A DNA stretch of 64,000 nt from Zychaea mexicana (lineage: Eukaryota > Mucoromycota > Mucoromycetes > Mucorales > Lichtheimiaceae), in NCBI RefSeq assembly GCF_025766255.1, contig NW_026516761.1:1-64000 (forward strand), read 5' to 3'. Below, piece by piece: positions 61,701 through 64,000 of this stretch. Each line of letters opens with the position of its first letter. Position 1 is the first letter of the stretch. A model generated the notes under the pieces. It saw nothing but the letters and a program-made list of their open reading frames with translations. It had not been told where the DNA came from and ran no database searches. The position numbers and the translations under genes were made by a program.

Positions 61701-62087
61701 TGTGTTGGTTGTTGATGATCCATTGGTAAAACGACGGACGTTGCCTGTTGAAGTTCCTGCGTCAACGCGAGGCCTTGTCGATCGTGGTGAGTCTTTGTCA
61801 GTGCTTTTACGCTTGTTTGTTTGCATTGCAGAAGGCTTTCGAATGTTGTTATTGGCGATTGAGAGTGGCTTCTTGGTTGTTGTTGTTGTTGTTGCGGCTG
61901 ATGCTGATGTTGTAGTGGAAGTCTTTGCCGATTTCACGGGAATGGAGCTTCTTTTACGATTGGGCTGATTCTGTTGGTTTTTTTAGTAAAAAGAAGTAAT
62001 AAAGGAGAAAAAGCGTGTTAAACAAAGCTATCGTTGGTTACTTTTTTTTGTGAGTAGTAAATAATATACCTCCAGAGCTGGTTTCAT
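58764..62087 (-). CDS. KAR3: Kinesin-14 (Kar3-type, C-terminal motor)
   Basis: Fourteen exons on the complement: 62070..62087, 61668..61970, 61502..61550, 61277..61386, 60975..61175, 60815..60889, 60526..60724, 60262..60389, 60077..60171, 59965..59989, 59618..59873, 59105..59473, 58906..58997 and 58764..58808. Total 654 residues, all phases closed. Kinesin-14s are minus-end-directed motors in spindle and nuclear fusion. A basic Ser/Thr-rich tail (1-110) is followed by a coiled coil (about 120-300), the kinesin-14 neck [14 protein letters not shown] (about 302-315), the P-loop GQTGSGKT (395-402), switch [10 protein letters not shown] (514-522), switch II DLAGSE (547-552), and the end [14 protein letters not shown]...[14 protein letters not shown]. 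The motor lies at the C-terminus, which fixes the class. Exon 1 encodes only MKPALE, and exon 10 is 25 bp, so automatic predictors may miss both. Confidence 0.94.
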
Positions 62088-62501
62088 TGTTATCCAAAAT
62101 AAAAATATCACACTTGCACGCAAAAAAGCAACAGAGAAACGCGATCTGGTTTCCCCTTCTATTGCTCTATAGGCGGCGTTCTAATTGATAGTAGTTCTAC
62201 CCAATCCTATGGTTTGCTCACGCGCCTCCACAAAGAAAGAGAGTTTGCGCGTAGAGTGTAAGTACATGTTGTACGGCACTAATAGCAGCGTAACCAGGCG
62301 TTAAATTCGGGCACAAATGTTTTGTTTCAGGTATGTATTTTATATATGCAGTTTCTTGAGGACGGACTGTTGACAGGGACAAATATACAAAGTGAGGAAG
62401 AAATAATGTAGGAAGGCGGGCGTGGAGGAAGAATTGTTGTAACAAATCAATATTATTACTAGTGAAAATAGGGTGCAGATGTATGTGTGTGTGTGCGAGA
62501 C
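62088..62501. other. Spacer between kinesin promoter and oxidase 3' end
   Basis: About 410 bp containing the kinesin leader (T-rich) and the 3' UTR of the minus-strand oxidase gene. No other feature. Confidence 0.45.
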
Positions 62502-64000
62502 TCAGGCATCGTTGGAAGTGACTGCAGTTTTCCATGGAACTTGCAATGGTACGCCTTCCACTGCTGCAATTCCTTCTGTTACAACCTTTTCAGCACTTGC
62601 GACACACCCTTCCAAGAGCGGAATGCCAGGCCAGCAATATGAGCCGACAAACCAGATCCCACTATTTCCTTGACACCGGCCTAGCTGCAATGATGCTGTG
62701 TTGCGGTCATCTTTAGGAGAAAACAGTCCATCGAATATAGCCTTTTTTGATGTCAACGTAACCGTGGCACGCTCAAACCAAGCCTTGGATAAAATCTTGT
62801 CTGCTAATGGAGACACGCAAGGGTTGGTCGTCTGCATGTATATCAGATTATCCTTTGCTTTCAAGATATGATTGTCGTGTGTCATTGTCAAGATATGCGT
62901 TGTCATGGTGGTATCGTGTGGATAAGGGATCGTCACGTCATTTTTTTCTGATAGTTGAACCGAGCTATCCAAGGACGCGAAGTTCAAGGATCGCCAGCTC
63001 TTTTGATCGGATGGAAGCAGCCGAGTGTCTGTGTGATTGACGACAACTGACTTGTCGTACCGGAACTGACCCAAAATGTCGCTGGCTAATCCGATGTCTT
63101 TGTACAGCGTTTGGTCAGCCTCCGTACAACAGGCCTTTTCTTGAGCAGATAGTAGTTGCGACCGGCATTGTTCAAGAATTTTGAGTGCTTGATTGCCTTG
63201 TGTTGCAAAGATAACGTGATGGAACTGGTAAATTCTGCCGGATGCATCTTGCAGTTCAAGTTTATAGCCAGGCACACTGCTTGGCTTGATGGATACAATA
63301 CAGGTCTGAAGGTGGATGTGTTGTAGAGGCGATGCTAGTTTTTGGACGATGTTACGCACGCCTCCCGAGACGACATATGACTCCTGAAATAATCCCATTG
63401 CCATGTACTCTTTAACGAACAAACCATATTAGTCATTACCTTTCAACCCTCCCTCCTTCCCACACCCCGTACTTCAAATATGCCCCACCCCTTGAATCAG
63501 AACACGGACATACCAAGAACATCGACTGCCGGATAATCCAACATGGACTTCCATGAGTTTGTGCACACTGCTGCGAATAGAGGAACGAAGATATCGTGCA
63601 CGAAATAAGGGTGAAAATGATGTCGCCGGAACCAATCGCCCAATGTCATGCGACTCACAATGTGTTCGCGATCCCGTAAATGTCCACGATGGTGTAACCA
63701 TAACGCCATTCCCATAAGCCAGAGATAGGATATGGACACAACGTAGAGTTTCCAGCATGTCTGATAAATATCGTATATATACTCGCCAAAAGTCGTTGCC
63801 CGAGATTCGGGCGATTCTAAGCTTCCGATTGTCCGAGATCCGCTGTAGCTTAACTGGGACTGATTGAGGGTCTTGTAAGTCGCTTGATCGGTCGCAATGC
63901 AGAGTGGTTCGTTTATGTTGGGAGCTTGGATACGGTACCACCCAAAACTGAACTTGGCTGGGATAAAGGATATATCCAAGTGTTGGTACAGTCGAAACAA
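62502..64000 (-). CDS. FAD-dependent amine-oxidase-like protein (partial, 5' end outside window)
   Basis: The visible CDS is complement(62502..63409, 63514..64000), 464 residues, cut at the window edge; one 104-bp intron joins in phase to give PAVDVLEYMAMG. The missing N-terminus would carry the GxGxxG FAD-binding Rossmann motif. The rest matches the flavin amine oxidoreductase / NAD(P)-binding Rossmann class: MTLGDWFRRHHFHPYFVHDIFVPLFAAV, YVVSGGVRNIVQKLASPL, FHHVIFATQGNQALKIL, and the C-terminal FAD-contact motif GIWFVGSYCWPGIPLLEGCVASAEKVV. A hydrophobic stretch (LYVVSISYLWLMGMALWL) may bind membrane. Substrate is unknown; relatives occur beside cyclopropane-fatty-acid synthases, but none is visible here. 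A decayed partial copy lies at 58140-58611. Confidence 0.85.

Overview
The window is nuclear DNA of a filamentous fungus, most likely an early-diverging lineage (Mucoromycota, Mucorales-like). It has AT-rich intergenic DNA, compact genes with many 50-150 bp GT-AG introns, and a fungal gene set (Exo70, Cwf18, Bem3-like RhoGAP, Uba4, Put1, Kar3-type kinesin). The lineage is my inference; no marker gene here settles it. Exon coordinates were worked out by hand from splice motifs and codon phase. Where I give a total length, all exon phases close.

Layout. 1.3-2.5 kb: secreted PLC-like phosphodiesterase (+). 2.5-6.3 kb: gene-poor, with a small foldback. 6.3-18.4 kb: dense block with Erf2-type DHHC palmitoyltransferase (+), Cwf18/CCDC12 splicing factor (+), Exo70 (-), an unidentified coiled-coil protein (+) and a PX-PH-RhoGAP (-). 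18.4-20.8 kb: gene-poor, with a tRNA-derived SINE bounded by a 14-bp target duplication. 20.8-22.1 kb: EamA/DMT transporter (-). 22.1-26.0 kb: gene-poor, with a 150-bp MITE flanked by TA. 26.0 kb: small secreted cystine-knot-like protein (+). 26.9-28.8 kb: NUDT12-type NADH pyrophosphatase (-). 29.1-31.2 kb: broken coding-like fragments. 31.8-35.0 kb: divergent pair Plp1/TXNDC9 (-) and Uba4 (+), the latter with a GC-AG intron. 36.6-38.9 kb: proline dehydrogenase (+).

From 39.3 kb the window is dominated by duplication and transposition. A decayed copy of the 3' part of a kinesin-14 gene lies at 39.3-40.4 kb. An 8.07-kb Ty3/gypsy-type LTR element (41.2-49.3 kb) follows, with about 99% identical LTRs but a broken pol and no integrase core; it appears to have landed inside an older reading frame. 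49.5-54.5 kb is non-coding, repeat-rich DNA with direct repeats and a long inverted repeat. 54.8-55.5 kb encodes a low-complexity acidic/proline-rich protein. 58.1-58.6 kb is a decayed fragment of an amine-oxidase-like gene. The intact kinesin-14 (58.8-62.1 kb, -) and the intact amine-oxidase-like gene (62.5 kb to the window edge, -) follow. The two decayed fragments have the same order and orientation as the intact pair, which suggests an ancient tandem duplication of the kinesin + oxidase unit, later split by about 18 kb of inserted and expanded DNA.

I found no CRISPR array, rRNA gene or convincing stand-alone tRNA gene, and no biosynthetic cluster. The genes are mostly unrelated housekeeping functions: polarised secretion and Rho signalling (Exo70, RhoGAP, Erf2), tRNA thiolation/urmylation (Uba4), splicing, proline catabolism and nucleotide sanitation. 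The most unusual features are the defective yet recent retroelement with a classic -1 frameshift site, the split kinesin/oxidase duplication, and the small cysteine-knot secreted protein.
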